Assembly (NCBI GenBank): GCA_014549065.1
Contig: JACDOX010000015.1
Location: 6,361,834 to 6,425,833 of the forward strand
DNA: 64,000 bases
Direction: 5' to 3'
Origin: Cardinalis cardinalis
Lineage: Eukaryota > Chordata > Aves > Passeriformes > Cardinalidae
Part shown: piece after piece, positions 52,957 to 64,000 of the stretch
Numbering within the stretch: the stretch's first letter is position 1
How the letters are laid out: the number at the start of each line of letters is the position of its first letter
Notes under the pieces: generated by a model
The model's input: only the letters and a program-made list of their open reading frames with translations
The model's database searches: none
Told to the model about the DNA's origin: nothing
Made by a program: the position numbers and the translations under genes

Positions 52957-54070
52957 ATACAGAATCACTCCAGAGGTTACCCATTTCCTCCCAGCCCGCA
53001 GTACAGCAGGATCAGTTATAACCATGTCATTCCTAACAGCTGTTTGTCTCATCTGTTGATGGATGCTCCAAGCTAACAGTAAGCAATCTGTTCCAGCACC
53101 TCACCTCCCTTGCCATTAGAACAGTTTTCCTTACTTCTAATCAGAACCTTTCTTGTCACAATAGATGTTAATAGTTCTTCTCCCACTATGTCCTCTCTTA
53201 GGTCTTCTCTTCTTTAGGCTAATCAAGCCAAACACATTCAGATCTCTCCTTAAAATCATCTTGTCAACTCACACTCAGCTTCAGACCCACTGTTACCCAC
53301 TGTTAGTGATTTTCTACAATTTCTACTTGGGTTGTCTATTCTGCATTTACACTGCTGATTACTCCTGGCTAAGTGGAATAACTTCTACTTGTCTGTCAAA
53401 CAATCTCTGAACTTCATTTCTAAATGTATTTTTGAATTCTAATTATTTTCTTTAGTGCATATAAAGTTAGTGTCAACTGCAATCATTATAAGCCCATTCA
53501 ATATCATCATAAAGGACACTACTTAAAACTTTGAATACTGGGAGACCTCAACAGATACTTATTTCCATACATTAAAGAACTAATAAAAAGTAGTATTTAG
53601 ATGCACTTAGTAAGCCTCTTTTGCACCCACTCCACAGCAGGTTAATTGAGAATATTTGCCTTTATTCTCATTAGAGTGTTATATAAAACAATATCAAGGA
53701 TCTTACTAAAATCTGTATAGACTTGCTAATTCTGCAGTACCCAGGGTCTGCTGCTTTGTTGTGGATTGGCTTGCCACAGAGAACTGATGCAATTAGTTAC
53801 TGACTGTTCTTCATACACATATTCTATGTATTTGAATTTAGGTTGTTTGTAATTTCTCCAGAATTTGGAGGGAAATTGTATTTATATTGATCAGTCTGTT
53901 CTTTCTAACATTTCTTTCTCCTCCTTTCTAAAGCTAGTCACTACCTTTTTCCTTTTTCTCACCTATCTTCAGTGAGTTATCAGTTATAATTATTCTGAAC
54001 CTCACTTTCTTTAAAAATCTCTAAAGGTGTTAGATAAATTCCAGACAATCTGAAACCATTAAGTTAGTTA
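52957..54070 (-). mobile_element. Ancient, decayed CR1 LINE (3' half)
   Basis: Read on the plus strand, conserved blocks of reversed CR1 appear in the expected order: acagaatcac near 52960, ctaacagctgtttgtctcat, gcaatctgttccagcacctc, taggtcttctcttctttagg with aatcaagccaa, ggctaagtggaataacttct, tataaagttagtgtcaactg, ttttgcacccactccacagc, ggatcttactaaaatctg, ggttgtttgtaatttctcca. These span the 3' UTR back into the reverse-transcriptase region. Many indels and stops remove any coding capacity. The divergence is far greater than in the other CR1 copies here, so it is probably one of the old amniote CR1 lineages. The 5' limit (near 54070) is a guess. Confidence 0.8.
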
Positions 54071-54477
54071 AATACCATGCAGTTAAAACCTGCAACTTCA
54101 TGAAAATACACAGAGAAGCATGAAGGTTCATTTTGCAATTTCCTGAGTTTTTAAGTGTTTTATTTCGGAATTTTAATTGCCCCTTCAATAAAACCTTTCT
54201 CCCCTTTTTAAACAATTGGTGGAAATGGCTGGTTATTTTTAGCAGCATGTGTTATTTATTGCCTAGGAACAAAGCTGGATCATTCACATACAGATTTAGT
54301 CTTATGGCTATGAGGAATAAATGCCCCATTTGGATTCTCTGATGACTANAAAAAAAATTATTTCATATCTTTCCTTCCCAAAAACTATTGCACTGTGCAG
54401 AAATATCAGCGAAATGCGGCATCTGAACTAGTTAAACCTATTCCACAGAGCAATTTATCCCCGACACAAAATAATGC

Positions 54478-54612
54478 CACAGAATCACAGAATTAATTCA
54501 TTTGGAAAAAACCTTGGAGCTCATCACGTTCAACCTGCAACCTATCAACTTATCAACTAAACCATGGCACTAACTAACCATGCCACATCGAGTCTTTAAG
54601 CATCAATGCTTT
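54478..54612 (-). mobile_element. CR1-type LINE 3' end
   Basis: The plus strand shows cacagaatcacagaattaat, then ttggaaaaaaccttggagct, catcacgttcaacctg, aaaccatggcactaactaac and ccacatcgagtctttaa. This is the reversed 3' end of a CR1 subfamily with an acagaattaattaggttgga-type terminus. It is in minus orientation and about 130 bp long. The left end is sharp; the right end fades near 54600. Confidence 0.85.
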
Positions 54613-56284
54613 TAGACGGCAAATAGAAATCTTCAAACACAGTTCAGAGGGGTTTTTATGCACAGTGAGGCATCACTGACTTCAGCCAGAGCCAGGTCAG
54701 ATTCAAAAATGGCAATNCTCTCCATCTACTGTCTTTCCTCTCAATCAAACACAAAGCCAAGTTTAATCTAAGTAATACTCTTAAGCAAANGAAAGAGTTG
54801 CTTACACCCTTGCATACAGTCTTGACACCAGCTTACCACTAAATTCCATGAATGTGCAATTATGAGAGTCCAAAAATTCCTATCTACCTTGGCAACATAA
54901 TACACACATTGAAAGTGGAAAAAGAATCAGCAGGAATAGTCATAATAATCAACCTCATCTCATAGTTAGCACCCTTTTCATCCTACATTCAATATGGAGA
55001 GAGTAATCAACAAGCCATTTATTTCTTTCTAACTCTATATTTCCAAGAATTTTAAAAAACAAAAAAGAGTTAATTGTGAAAACTTAAATCATTTTCATAT
55101 TGCATAGTTAGAATACTACATGAGAATATTTAGGTGGAATAGTCTCATTTATTTTATTCTTTTTCAACTGTTGATAAACATGAGTCTAATGATTCCAACT
55201 TCTAAGAATCTCCTGCCCACTAACCACAACTTTTCAATGCAACGTCCAAACTACTTAATAGCATCCTGTAAGTACAGTTGTTTTCAAAATAAGAGATTAT
55301 GGAATAAACTCTAGACAGAAGGACAAACTTATAAACAATATGATTTTTTATACAAAGATTGGCTGGAATATCAAACAAACTGCCAAAAGTTATGCAGCCA
55401 GCAGTTAAAGTGACTNGTGTACATTAATTCAAGAAGAAGTTGGATTATGCTTTGGAAAAGAAGGAAATACTACAGTACAGCAGCCACTAGCCTTTTTTTT
55501 CCCCTTTTTCTTTCTTTTGTTTTTTTTTACAGCTGGGATTATGGTTAGATTGTTCCACATAGTTAACAAATATGCTACAATTAGCAAACTTTCTTCTTTC
55601 ATTTTCTGTAATCTGGAAGAAAATTTCCCATCATTTTACAAGGCTGACCAGTTGGTTCCTTTTGCAAGACTACATTTATATCTCTACTTGCTGAAGTAAA
55701 CATGTCTCTTTTTTTTGGCTTAAGAATGCCTAGCAGCACTTTAAAAAGAAATTTGAGCCTGAACAAACAGATGAGAAAGACCAGATAAAGTAGAACATCT
55801 TAATGAGTAGATAATTCAATAGATACCTGGAGAACAGAAAAATTGAAACAAAGAGGATCTTCATTTGTTACATATTCTGTCATGTTCCACCCTTTTGTGG
55901 TCATCAGGACTTATCACACAGCAGGCAAAACAATTAGATACAGGATAAATAGTTCAGGGAAAAGAACAACAATATGAAAAGTCAAACGCAAATTCATTCT
56001 TCATCAAACTTCCATGTCATAATAAAACTGATAAAAATTGTTTTTGTTGGCGAAGTGATCACTAACTTTGCCAGCAAATTAAAACACTAAGACAATCACC
56101 AACCCAGGAAAGAAGAAAAAGAAAAAGCAGAAAAAAAACCCAAGATTTCACCAAGCTTCAAATTTTCGTTGGGAAAGAGAAGGCTTGAAGATTCCTGGGA
56201 TCACTAAATCATTCATTCAAGCTGTCCTCCTGGTGCCACAAACAGAAGGAGTAAATACAGAAGAAGTGGTCAGAGCCCTGAAGG
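54613..56284. other. Unique AT-rich non-coding DNA
   Basis: No gene seen. A pyrimidine tract followed by acag lies at 55492-55532 (separate entry). A purine-rich patch near 56110-56140 precedes the CR1 at 56285. Confidence 0.55.
55492..55532 (+). repeat. Pyrimidine tract ending in ACAG
   Basis: About 36 mostly T/C bases followed by acag, then a short open frame. It looks like a 3' splice acceptor, but the frame that follows ends at about 55699 with no recognisable peptide or strong donor. Best treated as low-complexity sequence. Confidence 0.65.
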
Positions 56285-57710
56285 TTGGGTAACTTGATTG
56301 CAGTGACCATGAGATGGTGGAATTCAGGATCCTGAGGAGAGAGAATCAGGCAAGAAGCAGAATCCCAACATAAGACTTCAGAAGAGCAGATTTGGCCTGA
56401 TTAAGAACTAGCTCAGGAAGAATCCTGTGGGAGAGTCCTGGAGCAAAGAGGGGTCTGGGATAGANGGTTAATTTTCAAAGATCACCTCCTCTGTGCTCCA
56501 AAATTGTCTGTCCCCACATTCAGGGACTCNAGCAAAGGTGGCAGGAGGCCTGAATGGATGAAAAGGGTGGTCCTGAAAAAACTCATAGACAAAGTATACA
56601 GGACGTAGAAAGAGAGGCAGGTGAATCTAGGAAGAATACAAAGGGAGTGTTTAACCACACAGAGATTGGATTAGGAAAGCCAAAGCCCACCAGCAGCTGA
56701 AGGATGGGAAAGGGAACAAGAAAAGCCTCTAAAAGTACAGTAGCAGCAAAAGGAAAACTAGGGGAAAAGTGGGCCAGCTGCTGAAAGATACGGGGTACGT
56801 CAAAAAGGCCAACTTNCTCATCGTGATATAGGAAAGACCTTTTTCATTTTTCATTTTCATAAGAACAATCAGTCACTGGAACAACCTCCTAAAGGGTGCC
56901 GTGGAGTCCCCATCACTGGAACTTTTCAAGATACAAGAGAACAGGGTGCTAGATAATCTCCTCTAGACTCCTTTTTCTGCAAAAGGTTGGACCATATATG
57001 TTCTTACAATGTCTCCTTTAACATGTGTTGTTCTATGGTTCTCTGATTCTGTGATTCTATGATTTTATATTCAATGCTCTCTTTACCTCAGTCTTTAATA
57101 GGAAAAAGGTTTACCTGGATGAATCCCAGGCCCTAGACACCAGTGGGAATGTCTAGACCAAGGATTACTCTTCCACCAAGGGTAACTAATATCAGGAAAC
57201 AGTTAACCAAATTGGACACCTATGAGTCCATGGGACTTTATAAGATGCACACACTTGTGTTGGCCAATGCCATTGTAAGACAATTCTTAATTGTCTATGA
57301 ACACNTAGGATGCTCAGCACAGGTTTCTATGTGGGAAAAATTCTGATTCCTGTATTCAAGAAGAGCAAGAATGAGATTTTGAAGAACTGCAGANCAGCCA
57401 GCGTCACCTTGGTCCATGGGAAGGTGTTGAAGCCAAACTTGAAAGCCATTTCCAAACATACAAAAAAGNGACAGACCCTTGTCAGTATGGATTTAGGAAG
57501 AGGAAATCACCTCTTCTATGATAAGATTAGTCTAGTAGACAAGCAATGGATGTAATTTATTTTGACTTTGGAAGGGCTTTTGACACTCTCTCCGATACCA
57601 TTCTTACAGAAAATGAATATGAGTTAAGTAAGTGGAGAGGAAGGTGGGCTGACATCCAGGTGAANGGCTCAAAGGGCTGCAGTCAGTGCTAGGAAGTCCA
57701 AATGAAAACA
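56285..57710 (+). mobile_element. Old CR1 LINE, ORF2 fragment, interrupted
   Basis: A decayed piece of CR1 ORF2 (endonuclease end plus start of the reverse transcriptase). It begins with frame text SDHEMVEF near 56305, where the SDH is part of the APE-type endonuclease C-terminal signature. It continues through the linker (gacttcagaagagcagattt, ttcaaagatcacctcctctg, gaggcctgaatggatgaaaa, aggaaagccaaagcccacca). After an insertion at 56821-57063 it resumes with ttacctcagtctttaatagg, an LKNCRXASVT-like segment near 57385, QYGFRKRKS near 57483 and VIYFDFGRAFDT near 57552-57585. The last is reverse-transcriptase motif A with its catalytic aspartate still present. The frame changes between these blocks and stops are present (for example after QYGFRKRKSPLL), so the copy is a dead fossil. 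Neither the start nor the 3' end of the parent element is retained. Confidence 0.9.
56821..57063 (+). mobile_element. CR1 LINE 3' end nested in older CR1
   Basis: About 243 bp of CR1 3' UTR in plus orientation: gatataggaaagaccttttt, cactggaacaacctcctaaa, gccgtggagtccccatcact, aaggttggaccatatatg, and a terminal ctctgattctgtgattctat repeat. It starts in mid-element (severe 5' truncation) and ends at the typical 3' repeat. The host CR1 reads directly across it (gccaacttnctca to the left, ttcaatgctctctttacctc to the right, with a shared tca). The host insertion is therefore older than this one. Confidence 0.9.
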
Positions 57711-60700
57711 GAATCCTTGTTACTACACCCACACTAATTAGTAAATAAGCCAGAATGAGAATAGAATNTCTGTCAGGTAGCTGAAATGCGACATCATCAG
57801 ATGACGTCCTACATGCTGGAGGCAAAATCTCTCAGGTTTAAATTAAGACAGATTTACTAGAAAGCTTTTGTTTTCTTGATTCAAACATTTATCATAATTT
57901 TAGACCAACAGCTAGAGTTCATCTTTTGTAATTATGAATTATGGCTGGATGAAACTTGTCTGGGCCTGCCCTTTATTTCATTCTTAGTTGCATTCCCTTA
58001 GTCTTTGAGGAACAAGTAGTCAAATTAGGAAGTCCTCTTACAAAATGGTTTACNAGAAAGCAGGGTTATTTCTGCAAACAATGAAAAAGTCCATTTGTTG
58101 AATAGCTATTCACAAGAGAGCAAAATAAAATGAGGTTATTTGGAAAAAAATATCATGTCAAAAGGTCTTCACAGTGATGGAGATGTGCCACAGTGATGTT
58201 GTGATTTACCTTGGCATGAGGTAAAAAATTATACACCGAAGCCCCAGAGAGTAAAAGATTCACAGTTGTACACTCAGGATGTTACCAGAAACAAAGCTGT
58301 AGAAGAAAATAAAGATCAAATACTAAATTATGGACAAAGGTCATGGAGAAAGGCAACATTTCTAAAAGAGAAAGCCTGAGATAGTATCTGTAAGCAATGC
58401 TAGTGACAAGGGAGAAAGGGAGAAGAAATGAGCCTGCACATGTTTATTATTNCCAAATAGGCTGAAAAAAAATCAACATCACTGTTATGGTATTTTCTTT
58501 CACTGGACCTAAAGGACAGCAGCAGTGGAATCTGCTGTTTGTGTTAAAGTGTCAGGAGGAGAAAGATCAAAGACATGGAAACATCTGCTTTTAGAAGCCA
58601 CTTGAAAAATAATTATGCAATAGCCTGTGAATAACATCTGTTAGAAATGCTGCTGTCCACCCATTGAATAGAAGAAAGATACTTCAAGAAAATATGAGAG
58701 ACCTGAAGAGGATCAGCGCTCATTTTTCTCTTGAAACATCCATTACCTCAGACCTAAACTGAAACCTAAAGGTAAGTTTAGCAATAGAAATACACGACAG
58801 AAGCAAGCAGCATGATAGACCACTGCCAAACAGATGGTACAACCTGCAATTACATAATCAATACAAATAGTGCCAGAAACCATGCTTAGCATGTACTCTT
58901 TCTGAAGACAAACAAATTGCTTCCCGGGAATTTTCAGCCCTGCCATTCACACAATCTAAGGCCTTCCATTTAGTCAAGGAGTTCTCTGTTCCACAAGAGC
59001 AAGGCTATTCCAGCTCAGAGCCTCCCTGCCAATCACTCAGAGGAGCCAAAGTTCACACCAGACCTCCACTCATTATATGTGATTGATTCAACATCCAAAT
59101 CTTTCAGGATGACTACTGAGCCCAAAACAGAAGTGTGTTGACATCATTCTACCTGGATTTTAAAACATGCTCTCTCCTTACCCCTTTGATGTGCTGTACA
59201 CACTCAACAGCTCATTCAGTACTGGAATACATGTCCTGACATAGGGGATTTTATCTAAACCATTTTAGTCAGCAATTAAGATAGACAGTGCCTATGTGCT
59301 GTTCTCAGGTTCCTGCTGATTAGCAGAAACTGGCTGAACTATGAGGTTTAACATTCTTCTACTCTGCGCCTACTTTAGCAGAAGTAAAGGAAGAGTTCAC
59401 ATTTTAGTTCTTAAAAAGCCAAAAAAAGCAACACCTTCCAACTTCTGCATCAAATAATCAGCATAGCTACATCTACATATCAAATGGCATACTGGTGAGA
59501 TTCTTCATTGCATGTGACAGAAAGAGGCTGGGTATGAGACCCTTGTCTTTCTTGTATCCTCAAGTTCATGCTCAAATTCAATTGCATAAGAAATTCTGCC
59601 TTTCCTACCAAAAGAAATTCCCCTTGGGCCTCAGAATAAAATCCCTCAAATGAATTGTGACGTGTTGCTGCATTTGCCTCACAAGTGGGTATTTATCAGT
59701 AGGAAGCAAACACTTGCTACAGATACAATATGGTATCTAACATGCTTTGAGATCCTCAGGGGTAAGGAACAAGACACTATAATGTAAAATATTAGTTTCA
59801 TATCAGTAAAAGAATGACTCCAAAATGCAGACACTTTGCTGCTTATCTGTCAGAAGAAAATAGAACAGAGGGAGGAGGTGTGGTTTTAAACATGCCAAAA
59901 TAACTTTAAAGCAGATTTTTAATCTGTAGTAATTCACAGGAATTATATTCTCAAAACAGTCATTTGTAAGAAGAATCATTGCAGTTTTCTGTGGTTATTT
60001 TTATAAATAAAGAATTTATATGAAATTATTTAGACTCTGTTACTCACAGTTCTTTCCTGACCTATCAACAGTGCTTAATGCAGATGGTTTAATGATTGTT
60101 TTGTTTTCTCTTAATTTTTTTAAAGGAACATTTAGTGAACCCAAAGTTCAANCCCAGTCTTCAGGGTCTGGTAAAAAACATCCATGGTTTTCTGCCTAAA
60201 AGCATTTACAGATGAGGAGTAAAATGCACTGAGTATGACAGATTTAGGTATTTGTCAAGGAGTGGGAGGGCAGGTGGGAGAAAGCTATGAGTATGTGCTG
60301 CTGTCCTCAAGTGTTTCCTTGAAACCCATAGACTCCCAGCAGTGTTCCAAAACAAGATCAGTGTCAATCTTAAACATTCTCTTGCACATAGATCTCTCTT
60401 CTAAGTCCCATGGTAGAATACACATTTTGGAGATCTGGGAAGGAAATTTATGAAACTAAATTCCCTAGGTTAACATGACAGCGGAAGAGCTCCGCCTATC
60501 ACGTCACTTTAAATTAACTGCAAAGAGAAAAGATATTGAACTAGACTGCCCTTTGAATATCTTGCTCAATTAAACAATGCAAAATTTGGCTCAAGTAAAC
60601 CATCTTCAAATTCCTCTCTCCTGCAGCTGGAATGCAGTGAAGACATCAACTGAACAACTATTTTAACAGAGCACGATGTATTCTGATTTTGTGCTCCAAA

Positions 60701-63700
60701 GTACATGGAAGTTTATATCACGGAATGAGATTCCTGGATTAGAGCAGGTTTGCCTGTGGCATTAGGGAAGTGTAGCAATTGGCTTCAGTCTAGAATTTCC
60801 ACAGCTAACATAGGTCAAGTGTGTCAGACCAATTTCCATGCCAGTAGACCAGCATAGACACATAAATGCTATATGGTTGCTCCCTGACTGTAAATGATCT
60901 AGTAACAGTTCATTACAATGCTGCCACTGACTTCTAGTGCCAGTTAATTTAACAGTCAGTGTAATTTATTCAAAACCTTGGGTACCATGTCATCTGTATT
61001 AAAAGCACAAATTGCCATTTAGTGACAATTTCAAGTTGCCTAGGATGGCAGGGGGAACAAATAACTACGCTTACTAATACATTTCTGGGGTTTTATAAGA
61101 ATAACTAGAAAAGGAAATTCCAGCATCTTGACAGATGTGAAGACAGACTTACACAGAGAATTTAGTTTGGGTTACAGTAGAGTATGAATTTAAATGCAAA
61201 TCTTCCAGATTAACCCCTGAGATAGAACTTCTGGTATGATTTGTCTTGCACAGACTTGCCTGAGAATTTGTGCAGAAAATTAATCTGAGGCAATTTATCA
61301 GAAGGAGTCACTCTGTAATAATTTCCTATAATAAAATCCCTGGGACTTCTGGTTCAAATGATGTTAGTTTGTACCTTCAAGTCCTTTTCTACACCTGACT
61401 GGGCTGTTACCTACACACAGCTGGTCAGCTCCACCAGACTCTGCTCCCCAGCTCTACTAGGGAAGAAGCAAAAGTGTGATGGAGACTCCCCTGTGCAGAG
61501 GGTCACACTCATATTTTCAGCCAGCAGTGCTCTCTTTACAGTTCACAGCCAGTCTTCATGTACATGGGTCCTAGAAGACACCAGAGTAAAAGAATTAACC
61601 ACTTTCTCACATATGAATGAGATGTAATCAACACATCAGTGAGACAAACTGTGTAATTCCTAACATATTGAGCAGGGATTGCTCCTGCCCAGCAAACGGA
61701 CTTTGGCCCATGCTATAAATCACCACAAGCAGTGAAAACCCTGGAAAATCTTGGCCTCTCTGGAAGAAACAGATTTAATCTGGTCTTCAGATATTTGGGA
61801 GAGGAAAATACAATGTATGAAGCTGCTCACAGAAGGTCATGAACCACTTGTGTTGCGTCATGTTCTGAAAGCAACACTTGATAGTCAGTTAAACACACTT
61901 AGAACACATGAAATCAGACAGGTTTGATTTCTGTCAGCTGCTTTATGAATTCTCTAGTCTTACCACTTGCTCATCTTATGGGTCTCAAAAAATTATTTTA
62001 AGTTAATCAGCCAGCAATTAATATTATGCTCATTTCCACTTAGAAATCTTGTAGGATTTCCCAGCTTATTCAGGTATGCTCCAAACTATCCACTTTACAG
62101 CAGAAGGAAATAGCTTATCAGCTAAAGAACAATGATGTCAATTTTTCTAACATTTTTGCTATCAGCCAACATATAGATTAATTTAGTTTTGGTTTTTTGG
62201 TTTGGTTTGGTTTGTTTAGTTTTTAACTATAACTCAATCTACAACAAACAAAAATATGTAGTTCCTTGTCTGGGACACTAAAGATGTGAACATGAAGTTC
62301 CACAGCACTTGGAATTTTGTGGAAACTATTACAGAGTGGAATGAAACTCTGTATATGAGGTGGAGCCTTGCCAAGACAGTTTAGCTCCCCAAGTAGACAG
62401 GTAAAATTTAAACTAGCAGTATTTCAAATTCAAAGACAAAACTTGAATCTCAGTACAGTTTTTGAAAAACCACTTTTGCTATTGTTAACTCCATGTACCA
62501 TTTTTAAGCATCTTCCCACTGCTAATGCATAAAAACAGTATGTCTCTAGAAATTGCAAATAACATAATTAATGAATTTTAGTTTATTTGTGGAAGGGAGA
62601 AAATGAAAAATTTACTGATTTCTTCCTTCAAAATTCTCCTTCTATCACTTTTCCATTTCCAATAAAGCTGAAATAGATCTTGCATCAGCAAAAGCACAAA
62701 CCTCTGCAATTTGAATTCAAGCAGTAACTGCATTCAGGTACAGCAGCACCAAATTCTTGCTCTCTGTGGACTGCACAGACAGTCTGTTCTCCAGCACAGA
62801 CTGTTCTCTAGCATGCCAGGTCTGTAAGAGCAAAACTATAACAAGCTGGTGCATCAGGTCTTCCACACCTCAGTAGCTGCAGCAGCTCATTTTCTGNTAC
62901 CCATTGTATTGCCACACCTGCATCCTGTGTGCTACAGACACAGCTCTGGAGCACGTGCAGCAACAGAACCTTGGGCTCTCAGCAACATGAGAAGCCTCAG
63001 CAGTGCAGTCTCTGGGTCTCTGCACAGAGCATTTGGATCATTCCCTTGGATTTGGGTATCTAGATTTTGCCTAAGTTTTTCTTTATGCACCTAAGTGCTT
63101 TTTTGGATCTCACTCTAAATTCTTACATATCATAAAATCTTTTCCAAAAACTCCATTAATTTCTCCAGCAATTATCAAAAGAACATGAGATTATTTCACT
63201 CAACAACAAAATAAAGAATGTATTAAATTGTTTTTCTGGTCTGAAATGAATTATGAAAGAAAACACATCTGCAAAATAAACCTAAAACACTGGCTCTAGT
63301 GCTTAAACAACTTTATAATAAAAAATATATGTAGAGACTTCTGAGACCCTACTGTTGCTAGATCATAAAATCTAATGCTTGACTGCTATCAACAAATGCA
63401 TAAAGACACCTAATTAACCAGGTATATGCACACACTTTGCTTTTCCACACCAAGAAATACAATCACTGCACAAAACTCTTTGCAATGTCCTCCACACAGC
63501 TGAGAAATTACACAGCATCTGCATGAAAACACACTCCTTCTGCAAGGGAACACAGAATTAAATAAATACTGCATGATCTAGAAACAGCAGGACATCTAGT
63601 CCAGGCAAGTGTAACGACTTTGCTGTGTTTTCTTGGGAAACAAAAANACTNTCCTTCATCCTTTCAGAATCCCAAGATGGAGATACCAGCATCATTTTTC

Positions 63701-64000
63701 AGGGCTGGTGTCATAAAATGAATTAAAATAGTAGGGACAGGTTGCTAATATTAAATAAACCTGCTGGAATGAGAAAGCATCCATATACATAGGGCTTAAT
63801 AAGGACATTCTCCCCTTCTCTTTACCATGTAAAATAAGAAAATTCTAAAGGTTTTCAACTCATCACCCTTACAGGAAGTNTCTTTTATTCCTCCTGGCAG
63901 ACTTTTAGTATTCAAGCTGGAAGATGTGGGTTCTACTTTCATCTTCTTTTGATTTATATAATGATCCTGTTTGTTTTTATGAGCTCAGTATACTGTCAAC
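57711..64000. other. Unique AT-rich non-coding DNA
   Basis: No gene, RNA or further mobile element that I can support. Frames of 60-90 codons (58743-58946 minus, 60235-60453 plus, 61358-61627 plus, 62849-63094 plus) carry no motif I know. A GGTTT-type run is at 62185-62220. The block at 59940-60120 is AT-rich, complex and could be a conserved non-coding element. Confidence 0.5.
62185..62220 (+). repeat. (GGTTT)n-like simple repeat
   Basis: Imperfect ggttt units (ggttttttggtttggtttgg, then tttgtttag) for about 35 bases. Simple low-complexity sequence. Confidence 0.85.

Noticed and set aside
60255..60282. G-rich run as a G-quadruplex
   Set aside because: Only three runs of three G are present (gggagggcaggtggg-type), so the four-run rule is not met.
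1..64000. CRISPR arrays, operons, riboswitches, tRNA or rRNA genes
   Set aside because: No regularly spaced repeats, compact co-directional frames or recognisable structural RNA sequence were seen. The avian CR1 copies show this is vertebrate DNA.

Overview
The window looks like non-coding nuclear DNA from a bird. The main evidence is a set of 5'-truncated CR1 LINE copies that end in the avian-type ATTCTATG-like 3' repeats, which read CAGAATCA-like when the copy lies on the minus strand. Repeat density is otherwise low, the base composition is AT-rich, CpG is scarce, and no gene is compact enough to recognise. Many isolated single n bases suggest a draft or consensus assembly. I cannot name the species.

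I found no protein-coding gene, tRNA, rRNA, CRISPR array or prokaryotic feature. The longest open frames are about 130 codons. None resembles a protein I know, and several open on overlapping frames of both strands, as chance frames do. The window is best read as intergenic or deep intronic DNA.

Layout. 1-6 kb is unique AT-rich DNA with a pyrimidine tract, a TAAAA-type simple repeat, a possible very old CR1 trace near 5.4 kb and a 68-bp CR1 3' end near 6.1 kb. 6-17.8 kb is mostly unique, but carries two copies of a 142-bp segment about 2 kb apart (10.6 and 12.5 kb). A 530-bp CR1 on the plus strand lies at 17.9-18.4 kb. 18.4-38 kb is mostly unique, with a short dinucleotide run, two possible MIR/L2-like fossils (21.7 and 33.2 kb), an interstitial telomeric repeat at 27.1 kb and a motif-rich, conserved-looking AT-rich block at 36.0-36.3 kb. 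A 395-bp minus-strand CR1 is at 38.3-38.7 kb. 38.7-53 kb holds two adjacent perfect or near-perfect hairpins at 41.1 kb, a CpG-rich pocket at 44.0-44.2 kb and a weak exon candidate on the minus strand at 47.5-47.8 kb. 53-54.1 kb is a very decayed CR1 on the minus strand, followed by a small CR1 3' end at 54.5 kb. 56.3-57.7 kb is an old CR1 carrying part of the endonuclease/reverse-transcriptase frame, split by a second CR1 3' end nested inside it. The remainder to 64 kb is unique AT-rich DNA.

Nothing here forms a pathway or operon. The informative content is transposable-element history, one telomere-repeat insertion, a local or dispersed duplication, and a few non-coding blocks that could be regulatory. 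I did not find a previously undescribed gene system, and I consider none well supported by this sequence.
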